DNA of 64,000 nt, from the NCBI RefSeq assembly GCF_900156875.1, contig NZ_LT707409.1, forward strand, positions 1,744,898 through 1,808,897. The letters are read 5' to 3'. Positions 1-8,635 of the stretch are shown here, one piece after another. This DNA comes from Robertmurraya dakarensis. GTDB taxonomy: Bacteria; Bacillota; Bacilli; Bacillales; Cytobacillaceae. The notes under the pieces were generated by a model that searched no databases, was not told the DNA's origin, and worked only from the letters and a program-made list of their open reading frames with translations. The position numbers were made by a program, and so were the translations under genes. Each line of letters starts with the position of its first letter. The first letter of the stretch is position 1.

Positions 1-1
1 G

Positions 2-1147
2 AAAGGTTATTTAAATGTACAGGAAGTATTATCCCTTTCTACTATTATGTTTAGGATGAGGTCAAATGCGTTACTGTTAACGATCATTACGACTGTTTCT
101 GCTTTGTCTATCGGCTTACTGTCATTAAGCTATATCGCCTACTATTCGGCTGAAGCAAAGGCCAGGAATTATGTAGCTGCAGATTTTTCTATAAATACTC
201 GAGAAGATGCTGAGATGTTTACACAAGCTCTAGACAAACACCAAGTTGGATATAGGACAACAACCATAGATGTTATTCAAGCCGAAGGGAATATAGAGCA
301 AATTATAGGAAATAAAATGGAAGGAATGAACTTTGATCCTACCATCATGTCTCTGGCTGTGATCAGTGATAGTGCTATTACAGAATTGGATCTTTCTAAA
401 GATGAGGTTTTATTGACTGGTTACAATGACTTACTGCAAAAATTTATGGGGTTAAAAAATACAGGTACAATTGAATTAATCGGGAAGAACAAAAGAGTTC
501 CACTTACCTATTTGGGGATAGAAAAAGAGTATTACATTTCCGGGTATTTCACGAATGGCGGTACTCCTGTCGCGGTTGTTGATGACGAGATTTTTGAAGC
601 ATTAATGGATGATATTGACCCTTCTTTGCAAAGAGAATCTTCAGTATTTATTGGGATTGATTTAAAAGATGATGAAGAGATTGCAGAAGCTGATGGTATT
701 TTCCAAGAATTAGGATTGAGTAAAAACAGATTACATGATTCTCGTTTCGAAATAAGTAATAATGAGAAGAAAAATATGGGATTGATCATGTTTATCGTTG
801 GCTTCCTCGGTCTTACCTTCTTAATAACATCCGGATGTATTCTATATTTTAAGCAAATGGGAGAAAGTGAAGAAGAAAGGCCAAATTATAACATATTGCG
901 TAAACTAGGATTTTCACAATCAGACTTGCTCAAAGGAATAAAAGCCAAACAAATCTTTAATTTTGGGATTCCTTTAGGTATCGGGTTACTGCATAGCTAT
1001 TTTGCTGTACAATCTGGATGGTTTCTATTTGGAACTGAAATTTGGACCCCGATGCTGATCGTCATGGCTCTGTATACAGTATTGTATTCGATCTTTGGCT
1101 GTCTTTCCGTTATTTACTATAAAAAAGTAATTAATGAGGCGCTTTAA
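2..1147 (+). CDS. BceB-type ABC transporter permease, 3' part (5' end outside window)
   Basis: This is the C-terminal part of an FtsX-like ABC permease of the bacitracin/antimicrobial-peptide detoxification class. The reading frame is open from base 2, so the ATG at 47 is internal and the gene begins upstream of the window. The residues around that ATG, FRMRSNALLLTIITTVSA, are typical of the TM7 region of BceB/YxdM proteins. A hydrophobic segment is followed by about 200 hydrophilic residues, matching the large extracellular domain between TM7 and TM8 of this family, and then three hydrophobic segments (TM8-10). These permeases normally act with a BceA-type ATPase and a BceS-like kinase, which should lie upstream. 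Family assignment is strong; the substrate cannot be told. Confidence 0.85.
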   Translation, partial: KGYLNVQEVLSLSTIMFRMRSNALLLTIITTVSALSIGLLSLSYIAYYSAEAKARNYVAADFSINTREDAEMFTQALDKHQVGYRTTTIDVIQAEGNIEQIIGNKMEGMNFDPTIMSLAVISDSAITELDLSKDEVLLTGYNDLLQKFMGLKNTGTIELIGKNKRVPLTYLGIEKEYYISGYFTNGGTPVAVVDDEIFEALMDDIDPSLQRESSVFIGIDLKDDEEIAEADGIFQELGLSKNRLHDSRFEISNNEKKNMGLIMFIVGFLGLTFLITSGCILYFKQMGESEEERPNYNILRKLGFSQSDLLKGIKAKQIFNFGIPLGIGLLHSYFAVQSGWFLFGTEIWTPMLIVMALYTVLYSIFGCLSVIYYKKVINEAL

Positions 1148-1180
1148 ACGAAAAGTAAGTAACTTAAATACATTTGAATT

Positions 1181-1231
1181 ATTTAACCTGCCATCACGGG
1201 ATCTTTCATCCCCATTGTTGGTGGGTTAAAT
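1181..1231 (+). terminator. Hairpin after the permease gene, possible terminator
   Basis: A 13-bp stem with two G-U pairs (arms 1181-1193 and 1219-1231) encloses a smaller GGGAT/ATCCC hairpin. Only a weak T-rich stretch follows, so termination is possible but not certain. The position 34 bases after the permease stop fits a transcript end. Confidence 0.35.
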
Positions 1232-1340
1232 ATTCTTCTATTGAATATTTTTAATGAACACTCCAAAAGCTTATATTATCTAAAGCGTTTTCTCAGGATA
1301 GGTTATGCGCGGAAAACGAGAGATAAATGGAGGGGTTTTG

Positions 1341-2087
1341 TTGAGTAGAAATATTCCTAGTATTATTATAACTATTTCCATCTTTTTGTTGACTGCATGT
1401 CAGCAAGATAATGACCAGTCATTAGAAGGACAATCAAAAAATCATAATTCACCTCTCCCCCTTTCCACTACGGACAAGCATGATGAGACTCTTCAAGATT
1501 CTGATCCTTTGAAAAAACAGGAGCAGGAAGAGATACATATACCAGATTACAATCCACCAGGATTTGGAGTACCGCAAGAGGAACCAGCTAAACAATCTGA
1601 TACAGAGAAGCAACTAACTTCTGATCCTGATCAAACCGTTGAATCAGCTAAGTTTCATCTTCCTTTTCAAGACTTCCAAGATCGATGGAATGCAGTCAGT
1701 CGTGAACAAGGGTCAGATCTTCAAATCGCAGCTTTCGATTTGATCAGTTCAGATGAGGACTCTTATTATCAATGTTTATTTGATCATCATCTTGTACTAC
1801 GTGTGTTCACTTCAAATCAATACGTTCGAAGTATACAGATGTTGAACAAAAGTAGTTCCAGCTCAGATCTTATTGATATGCTAACTGGCTGGAGCCATAT
1901 CGTCATGATGTTTAATCCTGACATTCAGTTTTATCAAGTTGATGGACTCTTTCATGATCTTGGTGTTGGACCAAATTTGGATCTTAGCGAAGTGAAGGAA
2001 AAAACCATACTTTTCTCAGGTATCCAATATACCGTGAAACCAATCAACTCTGGTTTCCTGTTTCAAGCTGCGTATCCCGACAACTAG
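1341..2087 (+). CDS. Predicted lipoprotein of unknown function
   Basis: I do not recognise the family. A TTG start at 1341 is preferred over the ATG at 1305 because GGAGGGG lies 5-7 bases upstream and the resulting N-terminus is a clean lipoprotein signal: a short basic start, a hydrophobic core and the lipobox LTAC. The mature protein should be anchored to the outer face of the membrane. Residues 25-110 are polar, rich in Q, D, P and K, and probably disordered. Residues 115-248 look folded, with alternating hydrophobic stretches and no cysteines beyond the lipidated one and one other. It lies 19 bases upstream of the GH18-SLH gene on the same strand, so the two are probably co-transcribed and may both act in the cell envelope. 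Confidence 0.7.
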   Translation: MSRNIPSIIITISIFLLTACQQDNDQSLEGQSKNHNSPLPLSTTDKHDETLQDSDPLKKQEQEEIHIPDYNPPGFGVPQEEPAKQSDTEKQLTSDPDQTVESAKFHLPFQDFQDRWNAVSREQGSDLQIAAFDLISSDEDSYYQCLFDHHLVLRVFTSNQYVRSIQMLNKSSSSSDLIDMLTGWSHIVMMFNPDIQFYQVDGLFHDLGVGPNLDLSEVKEKTILFSGIQYTVKPINSGFLFQAAYPDN

Positions 2088-2106
2088 TTATGAAAGGATT
2101 GCTACT

Positions 2107-3738
2107 ATGAAGAATGTGAAATCAGTATTATGGATGATTCTTGCCATCTCCCTAATTTGCAATAGCTCCATTCCTGTCAATGCACAAACAAAACTTTTCA
2201 ATATGTCTTATCTATTCTTTGGCGGCCCAAGCGGTTATTTAAGGCAAGTCGATGCAACAAAGGGCAGTTTGGATGTGGTGTCACCGAATTACTTTGATAT
2301 AAATAAAGATGGAGAATTAGACATAACCTGGACGCTGCAATCCTCCTTTATTACCGAGATGCATCGAAGAGGGTTAAAGGTTGTACCTTTTTTGTCTAAT
2401 CACTGGAACGTATCTGCTGGAACCAATGGGCTTAAGAACCGCCGGGCACTTGCCCGAGCTATCGCTGATGCGATTGAAAAATATAAGCTTGATGGAGTTA
2501 ATGTCGACATAGAAGGTGTTGGTTCAACCTATAAAGACGATCATACGGACTTTATCAGACTGTTAAGACAGTACGTACCTAAGAACAAGGAAGTGTCTGT
2601 TGCAGTTGCTGCAAATCCAAATGGCTGGAAGACCGGATGGCACGGCTTTTATGATTACAAAAAGCTCTCAGAGTATGCAGACTATTTAATGATAATGGCA
2701 TATGATGAAAGCTGGGAATCTCCTGATAGTCCAATTGGTCCCGTTGCCAGTATCACGTTTTCAGAGCGATCCATTCAATATGCTCTTACAGAAGGCGTTC
2801 CCAAAGACAAGATTGTTTATGGTCTGCCTTTTTATGGCCGTATATGGAAATTGGACGGACCTACGCTTGAAAATATTAAGATTACAGGAAGAGGAATCTC
2901 AAGTACAAGAGTCGAGGACGCAATAGAGGAATTCAACGGAAAAGTCCAGTTTGATGAAGCAAGCCAGTCCTCCTACGCTACTTTTACCATTCCAAAAGGA
3001 AAATCCTTCTTTATTGGCAGCACCAAATTGACACAGGGGGATTATATTATCTGGTACGAAAATGAACGTTCGATAAAAGCCAAACTGCGATTACCCAATA
3101 AGTATGGAATCAAAGGGACTGGTTCATGGGCGCTCTATCACGAAACTCCTGACACTTGGGATTATTATTCTTTATGGCTGAATGGCAGCTATTTTGTCGA
3201 TGTGACCTCAAAGCATTGGGCGGAAGGACATATCCATTACGTATCTCAAAAGGGTTGGATGACAGGAAGAACTAGTACAACTTTCTCTCCAAATACGCCT
3301 CTGACGAGAGCACAAGGAGCGGTCATTTTAATAAGAGCTCTAGGGAAAGAACAACTTAAACCAAGGGAATACCATTTCGATGATCTAAAGGGGCATTGGG
3401 CTCAGGAAGAAATTGAACTCGCCAGGGAATTAGGGTACTTAGATGGAAAAGCACCAAATAAGTTTGACCCTGAAGCTAATTTAACAAGAGAACAACTAGC
3501 AAAAATTCTTTATCAAATTTTTGATTATCCGTTGGACGCGGGAGTAGAAAGCGCCTTTTCAGATATTTCCGCTGATCGCTGGTCACTGCAGCCAGTAATG
3601 GCTATTTATCACCAAGGGCATATTGGCGGATATGAGGATGGCACATTCCGTCCTACTAACAAATCAACAAGAGCTCAAATGGCTAAGTTAATGGAACTGA
3701 TGTCTAAGGACATTGAAGCCATAAAAAATGAAACTTAA
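2107..3738 (+). CDS. Family 18 glycoside hydrolase with three SLH domains
   Basis: This is a secreted cell-wall-anchored glycosidase. Residues 1-26 form a signal peptide ending in VNA. Residues 28-350 are a GH18 barrel: the active-site strand reads LDGVNVDIEG, with E136 in the acid/base position, and later strands show LMIMAYD and VYGLPFYGR, typical of the YaaH/YvbX-like spore and cell-wall subgroup. Three SLH repeats follow at about 362-413, 424-472 and 483-532, with the TRAQ and TREQ signatures. SLH domains bind pyruvylated secondary cell-wall polymer, so the enzyme should sit on the wall surface. The likely substrate is an N-acetylglucosamine-containing glycan (peptidoglycan or chitin), which is inference. 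AAAGGA lies 8 bases before the ATG. The lipoprotein gene precedes it by 19 bases. Confidence 0.9.
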   Translation: MKNVKSVLWMILAISLICNSSIPVNAQTKLFNMSYLFFGGPSGYLRQVDATKGSLDVVSPNYFDINKDGELDITWTLQSSFITEMHRRGLKVVPFLSNHWNVSAGTNGLKNRRALARAIADAIEKYKLDGVNVDIEGVGSTYKDDHTDFIRLLRQYVPKNKEVSVAVAANPNGWKTGWHGFYDYKKLSEYADYLMIMAYDESWESPDSPIGPVASITFSERSIQYALTEGVPKDKIVYGLPFYGRIWKLDGPTLENIKITGRGISSTRVEDAIEEFNGKVQFDEASQSSYATFTIPKGKSFFIGSTKLTQGDYIIWYENERSIKAKLRLPNKYGIKGTGSWALYHETPDTWDYYSLWLNGSYFVDVTSKHWAEGHIHYVSQKGWMTGRTSTTFSPNTPLTRAQGAVILIRALGKEQLKPREYHFDDLKGHWAQEEIELARELGYLDGKAPNKFDPEANLTREQLAKILYQIFDYPLDAGVESAFSDISADRWSLQPVMAIYHQGHIGGYEDGTFRPTNKSTRAQMAKLMELMSKDIEAIKNET

Positions 3739-3773
3739 ATGATATCCAATAAGGTATCCATATTCATAAAAGA

Positions 3774-3794
3774 AAGAGACCATTTAGGTCTCTT
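3774..3794. terminator. Bidirectional terminator between the GH18-SLH gene and serA
   Basis: An 8-bp perfect stem AAGAGACC/GGTCTCTT with a 5-base loop lies between two converging genes. Reading on the minus strand it is followed by a T-rich tract, so it mainly suits the end of serA. Confidence 0.6.
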
Positions 3795-3818
3795 CTCTAG
3801 TTCATTATCAGATTTTAA

Positions 3819-5018
3819 TTAGATAACACGTACATTAACGATTCCATCAATTGCAGAAATTTTTTCTTCTAAACCAGGAATCACATCACCATTTATCTTG
3901 TTATCGATATCGATCATTGTATATGCATAATCTCCACGGCTTCTGTTTACCATGTCAGCAATGTTTAGTTCATAATTTGAAATAGCTGATGTGATTTGTC
4001 CAACCATGTTTGGAACATTCTTGTGGAATGCAGCGACACGGCGCTTACCAGTATAATCTAAATATGCATTAGGGAAGTTTACTGAGTTCTTAATATTTCC
4101 AGTATCAAGGAATTCCTTCACTTGGCGAGCTGCCATAATTGCACAGTTTTCCTCAGATTCTCTCGTTGATGCACCAAGATGTGGGATTGCTACAACGTTG
4201 TTCATCTTTAATACATTTTCATTAGGGAAGTCTGTTATATATTTACCAACTTTTCCACTTTCAAGTGCTACAGCCATATCTTCTTCGTTTACTAGCTCAC
4301 CACGGGAGAAGTTCAAAATATGAATACCATCCTTCATAATGCTGAATGTTTCTTTATTAAACATTCCTCTTGTGTCATCAGTTAATGGAACGTGAACTGT
4401 GATATAGTCACTATTTGCAAATAATTGTTCAAGTGACATCGCACGTTGAACATTACGAGATAAATTCCATGCAGTGTCAACAGAGATGAATGGGTCAAAA
4501 CCAATGACATCCATATCTAAATCAAGCGCGTCGTTTGCAACTAAGGCTCCAATTGCTCCCAATCCAATAACGCCTAATGTTTTTCCCTTAATTTCTTTCC
4601 CAACAAATTGTTTCTTTCCTGCTTCAACAAGCTTTGGAATTTGTTCACCTTCACCATCTAATGACTTCACCCATGATACCCCGGCAAAAAGATTACGAGA
4701 AGATGCCATCAATGACGTTAATACTAATTCTTTTACAGCATTAGCGTTAGCTCCAGGTGTATTAAAAACAACAATTCCACTTTCCGTACATCTATCAACC
4801 GGAATATTATTCACTCCAGCACCAGCTCTGGCAATTGCCTTTAGGCTGCTGCCAAATTCCATTGAGTGCATATTGAAACTGCGAAGAACAATAGCATCTG
4901 GGTTCTCACTGTTATCATCAATAGTATATCGATCGTTATTAAATACCTTTAACCCGCTTTCAGCAATAGCATTTAACGTCTTAATTGTTTTTGTGTTGTT
5001 CACTGCAATTGTGCTCAT
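3819..5018 (-). CDS. serA: D-3-phosphoglycerate dehydrogenase, short ACT-containing type
   Basis: It catalyses the NAD-dependent oxidation of 3-phosphoglycerate to 3-phosphohydroxypyruvate, the first step of serine synthesis. The ATG at 5018 is chosen because AAAGGAGAAG lies just upstream; the longer frame to 5048 would include that ribosome binding site. The 399-residue protein has the Rossmann motif GLGAIG near residue 150, the catalytic His in VVAIPHLGAST, and a C-terminal ACT domain over the last 80 residues (KNVPNMVGQITSAISNYELNIADM), which usually senses serine. It lacks the intervening domain of the 520-residue B. subtilis type, so it belongs to the short class. About 200 bases upstream lies a ZTP riboswitch with its own promoter and terminator, which links serine output to the one-carbon/purine state. 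Confidence 0.92.
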   Translation of the reverse strand: MSTIAVNNTKTIKTLNAIAESGLKVFNNDRYTIDDNSENPDAIVLRSFNMHSMEFGSSLKAIARAGAGVNNIPVDRCTESGIVVFNTPGANANAVKELVLTSLMASSRNLFAGVSWVKSLDGEGEQIPKLVEAGKKQFVGKEIKGKTLGVIGLGAIGALVANDALDLDMDVIGFDPFISVDTAWNLSRNVQRAMSLEQLFANSDYITVHVPLTDDTRGMFNKETFSIMKDGIHILNFSRGELVNEEDMAVALESGKVGKYITDFPNENVLKMNNVVAIPHLGASTRESEENCAIMAARQVKEFLDTGNIKNSVNFPNAYLDYTGKRRVAAFHKNVPNMVGQITSAISNYELNIADMVNRSRGDYAYTMIDIDNKINGDVIPGLEEKISAIDGIVNVRVI

Positions 5019-5224
5019 ATTGTCTTCTCCTTTTAAGAAAGTTTTCAAATTACTACATTATTTTTTATAATAGAAAAATTTACGATAAAATAACAGTAGT
5101 AAATGCATCTAATTACTATATTAACATTAAAATATCCAAAGTTTCGATAAAAATTTTAATGTTCTAAAAATGAAACTAGAAATTAACAAAAAGTATACTT
5201 TGCTATCCCCCCTAATAAACATAA

Positions 5225-5252
5225 AGAGGTAAGGGATAAATCCCTTACCTCT
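5225..5252 (-). terminator. Riboswitch expression-platform terminator
   Basis: A perfect 12-bp stem (AGAGGTAAGGGA and its complement, 4-base loop) directly follows the 3' end of the ZTP aptamer on the minus strand and is followed by a T-rich stretch. The spacing of zero bases to the GGGC end of the aptamer means ligand-stabilised aptamer pairing would compete with it, as in known ON-type ZTP riboswitches. Confidence 0.75.
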
Positions 5253-5322
5253 GCCCAGGCGAACGGCTAATCGTTACTATGTGCTCCCTCGCGGTTGTCC
5301 GCGTTTCGCCAGTTACACATAG
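5253..5322 (-). ncRNA. ZTP (pfl) riboswitch upstream of serA
   Basis: Read on the minus strand, the element has the conserved parts of the ZTP/pfl aptamer in order: a 7-bp P1 stem CTATGTG/CACATAG, the junction ACTGGCGAA, a CGCGG/CCGCG hairpin, GGGAGC, a short linker, and the 3' domain GCCGTTCGCCTGGGC. These match the family consensus as I know it (ACUGGC, GGGAGC, CCG..CGCCUGGGC). ZTP/ZMP accumulates when 10-formyl-tetrahydrofolate is low, and these switches usually turn on purine and one-carbon genes. Here the next gene downstream is serA, whose product supplies the main one-carbon donor, so the context makes metabolic sense. The aptamer begins about 17 bases after a good sigma-A promoter. 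Confidence 0.85.
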
Positions 5323-5338
5323 CCTTTTCATTTGCTTT

Positions 5339-5367
5339 ATAATATCAGATTTTCTAAAAATCATCAA
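5339..5367 (-). promoter_or_regulatory. SigA-type promoter of the ZTP riboswitch-serA transcript
   Basis: On the minus strand TTGATG (5362-5367) is separated by 17 bases from TATTAT (5339-5344), with a TGA just before it making an extended -10 element. The predicted start of transcription lies a few bases before the aptamer P1 stem. Confidence 0.65.
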
Positions 5368-5443
5368 CCTAAAAATTATAGTATTTTGAAGTTTTTGTCT
5401 AAAATCTTTAAAGTAATTTTATTATAAATCAGGAGGTGAAATC

Positions 5444-6211
5444 ATGATTGTTGCACAACAAAACGACAGCTTTATAATGATCAATCAGCATGATCATGCA
5501 AAAGTATCAGGTTTGTTAGCAGAGAACTGGAGAGATGATTACTTCTTCGGGGTTGAAAGAAAACTAGATGTAATTTTTGCTATATACGAGCATGACCGGG
5601 GATGGATTGACCTAGATAAGAATCCGCTATTAAATAAGCGAACGCAAATACCTTTTTCCTTTATAGATTATCCATTAGCTCCTAAAATTGCCCACTATAA
5701 AAAGGGGATCGATGAAGTAGAATTCAAAAATAAATATGCTGCACTACTATGCAGTTTGCATTACGGATCATTCCTCCAACATTCTGACGATCAATACAGT
5801 CAAAATTTTTACAAACAGGAGGTACAGAGACAGCAAACTCTCTTAAAAATGTTAAATATAATAGGAATCATACAGAAAGAAAAACAACTGCAATATCATT
5901 TAGATATGTTGAAATTCTGCGATAACCTATCCTTATATATATGTTTAAATAAACCTGGTGTTGATAAATCTAAAGAACACCCCTTTTATCGGAATGGATT
6001 TTCACAACGCTTCCATTTTGCCAATAATCAGCGTATCGATGCGCACTGGAAAGATGAAGAAACCGTCAGTCTTTCAGTCTCCCCGCATGCGAAAGAAGTA
6101 GAGGTATTGTTGCCATATAAAGAAGTAGAAAAAAAGCATATCCTGGAGTTCGGTCTTAGCAAAGCCTTTCACAATGCTCCTCATTCAACAAGAAAGGTTA
6201 AGTTTATATGA
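5444..6211 (+). CDS. DUF3891 family protein
   Basis: The 255-residue soluble protein begins MIVAQQNDSFIMINQHDHAKVSGLLA, which matches the start of the DUF3891 family (a conserved QHDHA.LSG motif). The function is unknown. Visible conserved features include the paired acidic and histidine residues near the N-terminus and IYEHDRGW around residue 45, which could form a metal or nucleophile site, but that is only a guess. AGGAGGTG sits 6 bases before the ATG. There is no signal peptide or membrane segment. It is divergent from serA across the riboswitch region and converges on an SLH protein gene, so it appears monocistronic. Confidence 0.75.
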   Translation: MIVAQQNDSFIMINQHDHAKVSGLLAENWRDDYFFGVERKLDVIFAIYEHDRGWIDLDKNPLLNKRTQIPFSFIDYPLAPKIAHYKKGIDEVEFKNKYAALLCSLHYGSFLQHSDDQYSQNFYKQEVQRQQTLLKMLNIIGIIQKEKQLQYHLDMLKFCDNLSLYICLNKPGVDKSKEHPFYRNGFSQRFHFANNQRIDAHWKDEETVSLSVSPHAKEVEVLLPYKEVEKKHILEFGLSKAFHNAPHSTRKVKFI

Positions 6212-6237
6212 TGAATTCCTTGATATATCAGCAAAAA

Positions 6238-6261
6238 AAGGATAGTACGCATACTATCCTT
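6238..6261 (-). terminator. Terminator of the SLH protein gene
   Basis: A perfect 10-bp stem AAGGATAGTA/TACTATCCTT with a 4-base loop. A run of seven A on the plus strand (6233-6239) gives the U tract on the minus strand, so it ends the SLH gene transcript. Confidence 0.75.
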
Positions 6262-6275
6262 CTAAAACACTAAGC

Positions 6276-8111
6276 CTAGCTGACTGTTATTTCAATTTCA
6301 ACTTCATAATCATCATCATCTGGTGTTAAAATAACTTCTTCATCATCTGCGTCGATGTCAAAGATCGACTTGATATAGGAATTGTCTTCTAGTGCTTCCG
6401 CAATTTCTTCTGCAACTTCTTCAGCAGTATCACCTTTTTCAACTGAGAATCTGACGGTAACATTAACATTTTCATTTTTTATTTTCATATGAAGTTCATA
6501 GGTTTCATCAAAGGCTGCAGTAGACTTAACTGAAATCTTCCAGGATAGCTCTGAGCTAGAGCCTTTTATCGTGTCAGTATCCAAACCTAAAGCATCTAAA
6601 ACGGCTTTGTCTCCACTAAATTGAATAGCAGGAACCTCATTTTTCGGACTGTTAATCGACTCGAAGATAAAGCGATCGCGATTAGCATCAAATGTAACCT
6701 TCACACGTTTAGCATTTAAAGCATCCTCAATTGCTTCTTCTAACTCTTCTGCAACTTCTTCTCCATCTTGCTGATCTCCGTTTATTTCTTCCACATCAAC
6801 CGTTGTTCGGGTTCCATTATTAATTCGAATCGTCAGTTTTCCATCCTTCAGATCTGGTGTTTCGTCATTAACACGGTCTCCTGTTAATTTTGCTTCTTTA
6901 AAATCTGCACCTTTATCTGAATTCTTTACAACATTGAATTCTAACGGTTCTTGTTCTTCTACATTAAACGCATAAATCGATTCAATCTGATCTTTAACAA
7001 CGACAATCACTACTTGCATATTCTTTTCTAAGTACTTAAAGTCTGCCAGTTTACCATTTATTTCAATTAGAACATTATTAGATACTTTAAAAGTTTTCGA
7101 GTCAATTTTTAACTCTCTATCAACAACAGAAACCTCGGAGATTTTGCCTGTCACAATACGATCAAAAGCAACCCCTTCTTCTATAGTTTCATCATCTGTG
7201 GACTTATAAGCATTAATTTCCACAATTTGCTCATTTTGAATAAGCACTCTGACTTCCATCTTAGCTTCTAAGTCTGCTAATTTAGCTGTTTTTTCATTAA
7301 TTTTAACTTTGGCTTCTTCCGAAACTTTTAAAGTAGCCGACCCTATTGTCAATTCGTTTCTATCAGCTGCAATATTCGTAATTTCCCCTGCCACAACCTC
7401 AAAACGTTCAGGTTCATTAACGGGATCCTCTTCTTTAGCCTCTAGTTTATCAAAAAGGCGATTGGCAAAAGTCGCCATCTGTGCGCGTGTGACTGAATTA
7501 TTTGGCCTAAACGTATTATCTTCATGGCCTGTAACAAGCTTATTATCCACTGCAACAGCTAAGTTGATTTTCTCAATAGCACTTAGGTCTGATATATCTG
7601 TAAAAGTTAAACTTCCTAAGTCAATTGCAGTGTTATTATTCGTATCCAGTGCATTGGCCAATAGATTTGCAACAAACATTCTCGTAGCTGACTCCCCAAA
7701 TGGCTGAATGTCTGCCCAGCTAATAATCTCATTATACAAAGCTAGTTCAACCGTTTCCTTTGCATACTCTGGAATCCACCCCATGTAGGCATCACCATCT
7801 GTAAGCAGATCGTTTGATCTTTGCTTAAGAACATTCATGACAATGGTGACCGCTTGTAATTGCGTGACAGGGTCATTGGGACGGAACGTGGAATCAGGGT
7901 AACCATTGATCACCCCATGTTCTGCCATTCTTTCTATCGCTTCTTGAGCCCAATGATTTTCAATGTCTGTGAATACTACAACTGAAGATTCTTGTTTATT
8001 TTCGCTTTGAACTCCGTCAGCACTTACAGCCGCTCCATAGGATAAAGTTAGCGTTGCGGCTAAAACACCCGGTAATGCTTTTTTCATCCACCAGTTAGAT
8101 ATACTAGGCAT
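6276..8111 (-). CDS. S-layer-homology (SLH) surface protein
   Basis: A secreted 611-residue acidic protein. Residues 1-32 are a signal peptide (basic start, hydrophobic core, VSA-like end). Three SLH repeats follow at about 46-92, 105-160 and 168-217, with FTDIENHWAQEAI and NNSVTRAQMATFANRLF as clear signatures. Residues 235-390 hold two copies of a beta-rich module of about 75 residues: the first starts GEITNIAADRNELTIG and the second GKISEVSVVDRELKI. The rest (390-611) is acidic and beta-rich with no domain I recognise. It could be an S-layer or wall-associated structural protein. AAGGGAG 8 bases upstream supports the start at 8111. It is transcribed alone, with its own terminator. Confidence 0.85.
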   Translation of the reverse strand: MPSISNWWMKKALPGVLAATLTLSYGAAVSADGVQSENKQESSVVVFTDIENHWAQEAIERMAEHGVINGYPDSTFRPNDPVTQLQAVTIVMNVLKQRSNDLLTDGDAYMGWIPEYAKETVELALYNEIISWADIQPFGESATRMFVANLLANALDTNNNTAIDLGSLTFTDISDLSAIEKINLAVAVDNKLVTGHEDNTFRPNNSVTRAQMATFANRLFDKLEAKEEDPVNEPERFEVVAGEITNIAADRNELTIGSATLKVSEEAKVKINEKTAKLADLEAKMEVRVLIQNEQIVEINAYKSTDDETIEEGVAFDRIVTGKISEVSVVDRELKIDSKTFKVSNNVLIEINGKLADFKYLEKNMQVVIVVVKDQIESIYAFNVEEQEPLEFNVVKNSDKGADFKEAKLTGDRVNDETPDLKDGKLTIRINNGTRTTVDVEEINGDQQDGEEVAEELEEAIEDALNAKRVKVTFDANRDRFIFESINSPKNEVPAIQFSGDKAVLDALGLDTDTIKGSSSELSWKISVKSTAAFDETYELHMKIKNENVNVTVRFSVEKGDTAEEVAEEIAEALEDNSYIKSIFDIDADDEEVILTPDDDDYEVEIEITVS

Positions 8112-8296
8112 CTATTATTCTCCCTTCATTACTTACAATTTCATCATATTTTACCACATTTTTCATAAAAATTGTCATAAAAATAGATAAAATGAAATAT
8201 ATATTGGTATTTTGTCAAATAATTAAAGACTCTTAATCTATTCATCACTAAGAAAGAACTAAATACTTTCCCCTATAATCGAATAGAATGAAATGC

Positions 8297-8329
8297 AAAA
8301 AGGAGAGTTCTGCTGCAACTCTCCTTTTT
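8297..8329. terminator. Bidirectional intrinsic terminator
   Basis: A perfect 13-bp stem AAAAAGGAGAGTT/AACTCTCCTTTTT with a 7-base loop, with A and T runs at both outer edges. It directly follows the small membrane-protein gene that ends at 8332 on the minus strand. Confidence 0.8.
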
Positions 8330-8331
8330 GA

Positions 8332-8604
8332 CTATAAAATAACATGTGCCGCTATTAAGCCGAAAAAAATAAAAGCCATCTTATAATGAAACCTTCTTCT
8401 CTTCCCGGTCGCCTTCTGACTTCTTAACAATCCACTGAATAATAGAAGCATCAGTACACATACCGATAAACTTCCACTAATGATTTTTGCTGTCCATAAC
8501 TGATCATATTGAGCATAGACTATTGGTGGAGGCTCCAAAATATGATTAAAAATATGGTCAAGATATTTACTGTCAACCACCTGGCTACCATTTTCATCCT
8601 CCAA
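8332..8604 (-). CDS. Small membrane protein of unknown function, possibly frameshifted at its N-terminus
   Basis: The frame encodes at most 90 residues from a TTG start and contains two hydrophobic segments near the C-terminus (around VCVLMLLLFSGLL and MAFIFFGLIAAHVIL). I do not recognise the family. The start is doubtful. A well-placed GGAGG points instead to an ATG at about 8592 in another frame, which encodes MVARWLTVNILTIFLIIFW, a convincing membrane or signal segment, and stops after about 23 residues. The two pieces together would make a three-segment protein of about 95 residues, so a +1/-1 shift near 8525-8540 may have split the gene. It sits 31 bases downstream of the V4R gene, followed by a strong terminator, and is probably co-transcribed with it. 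Confidence 0.45.
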   Translation of the reverse strand: MEDENGSQVVDSKYLDHIFNHILEPPPIVYAQYDQLWTAKIISGSLSVCVLMLLLFSGLLRSQKATGKRRRFHYKMAFIFFGLIAAHVIL

Positions 8605-8635
8605 TTCCTACCCTGCGGATAGCATACCCCTATTA

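Noticed and set aside
4474..5070. 198-codon plus-strand frame opposite serA
   Set aside because: It is the antisense shadow of a well-conserved enzyme gene.
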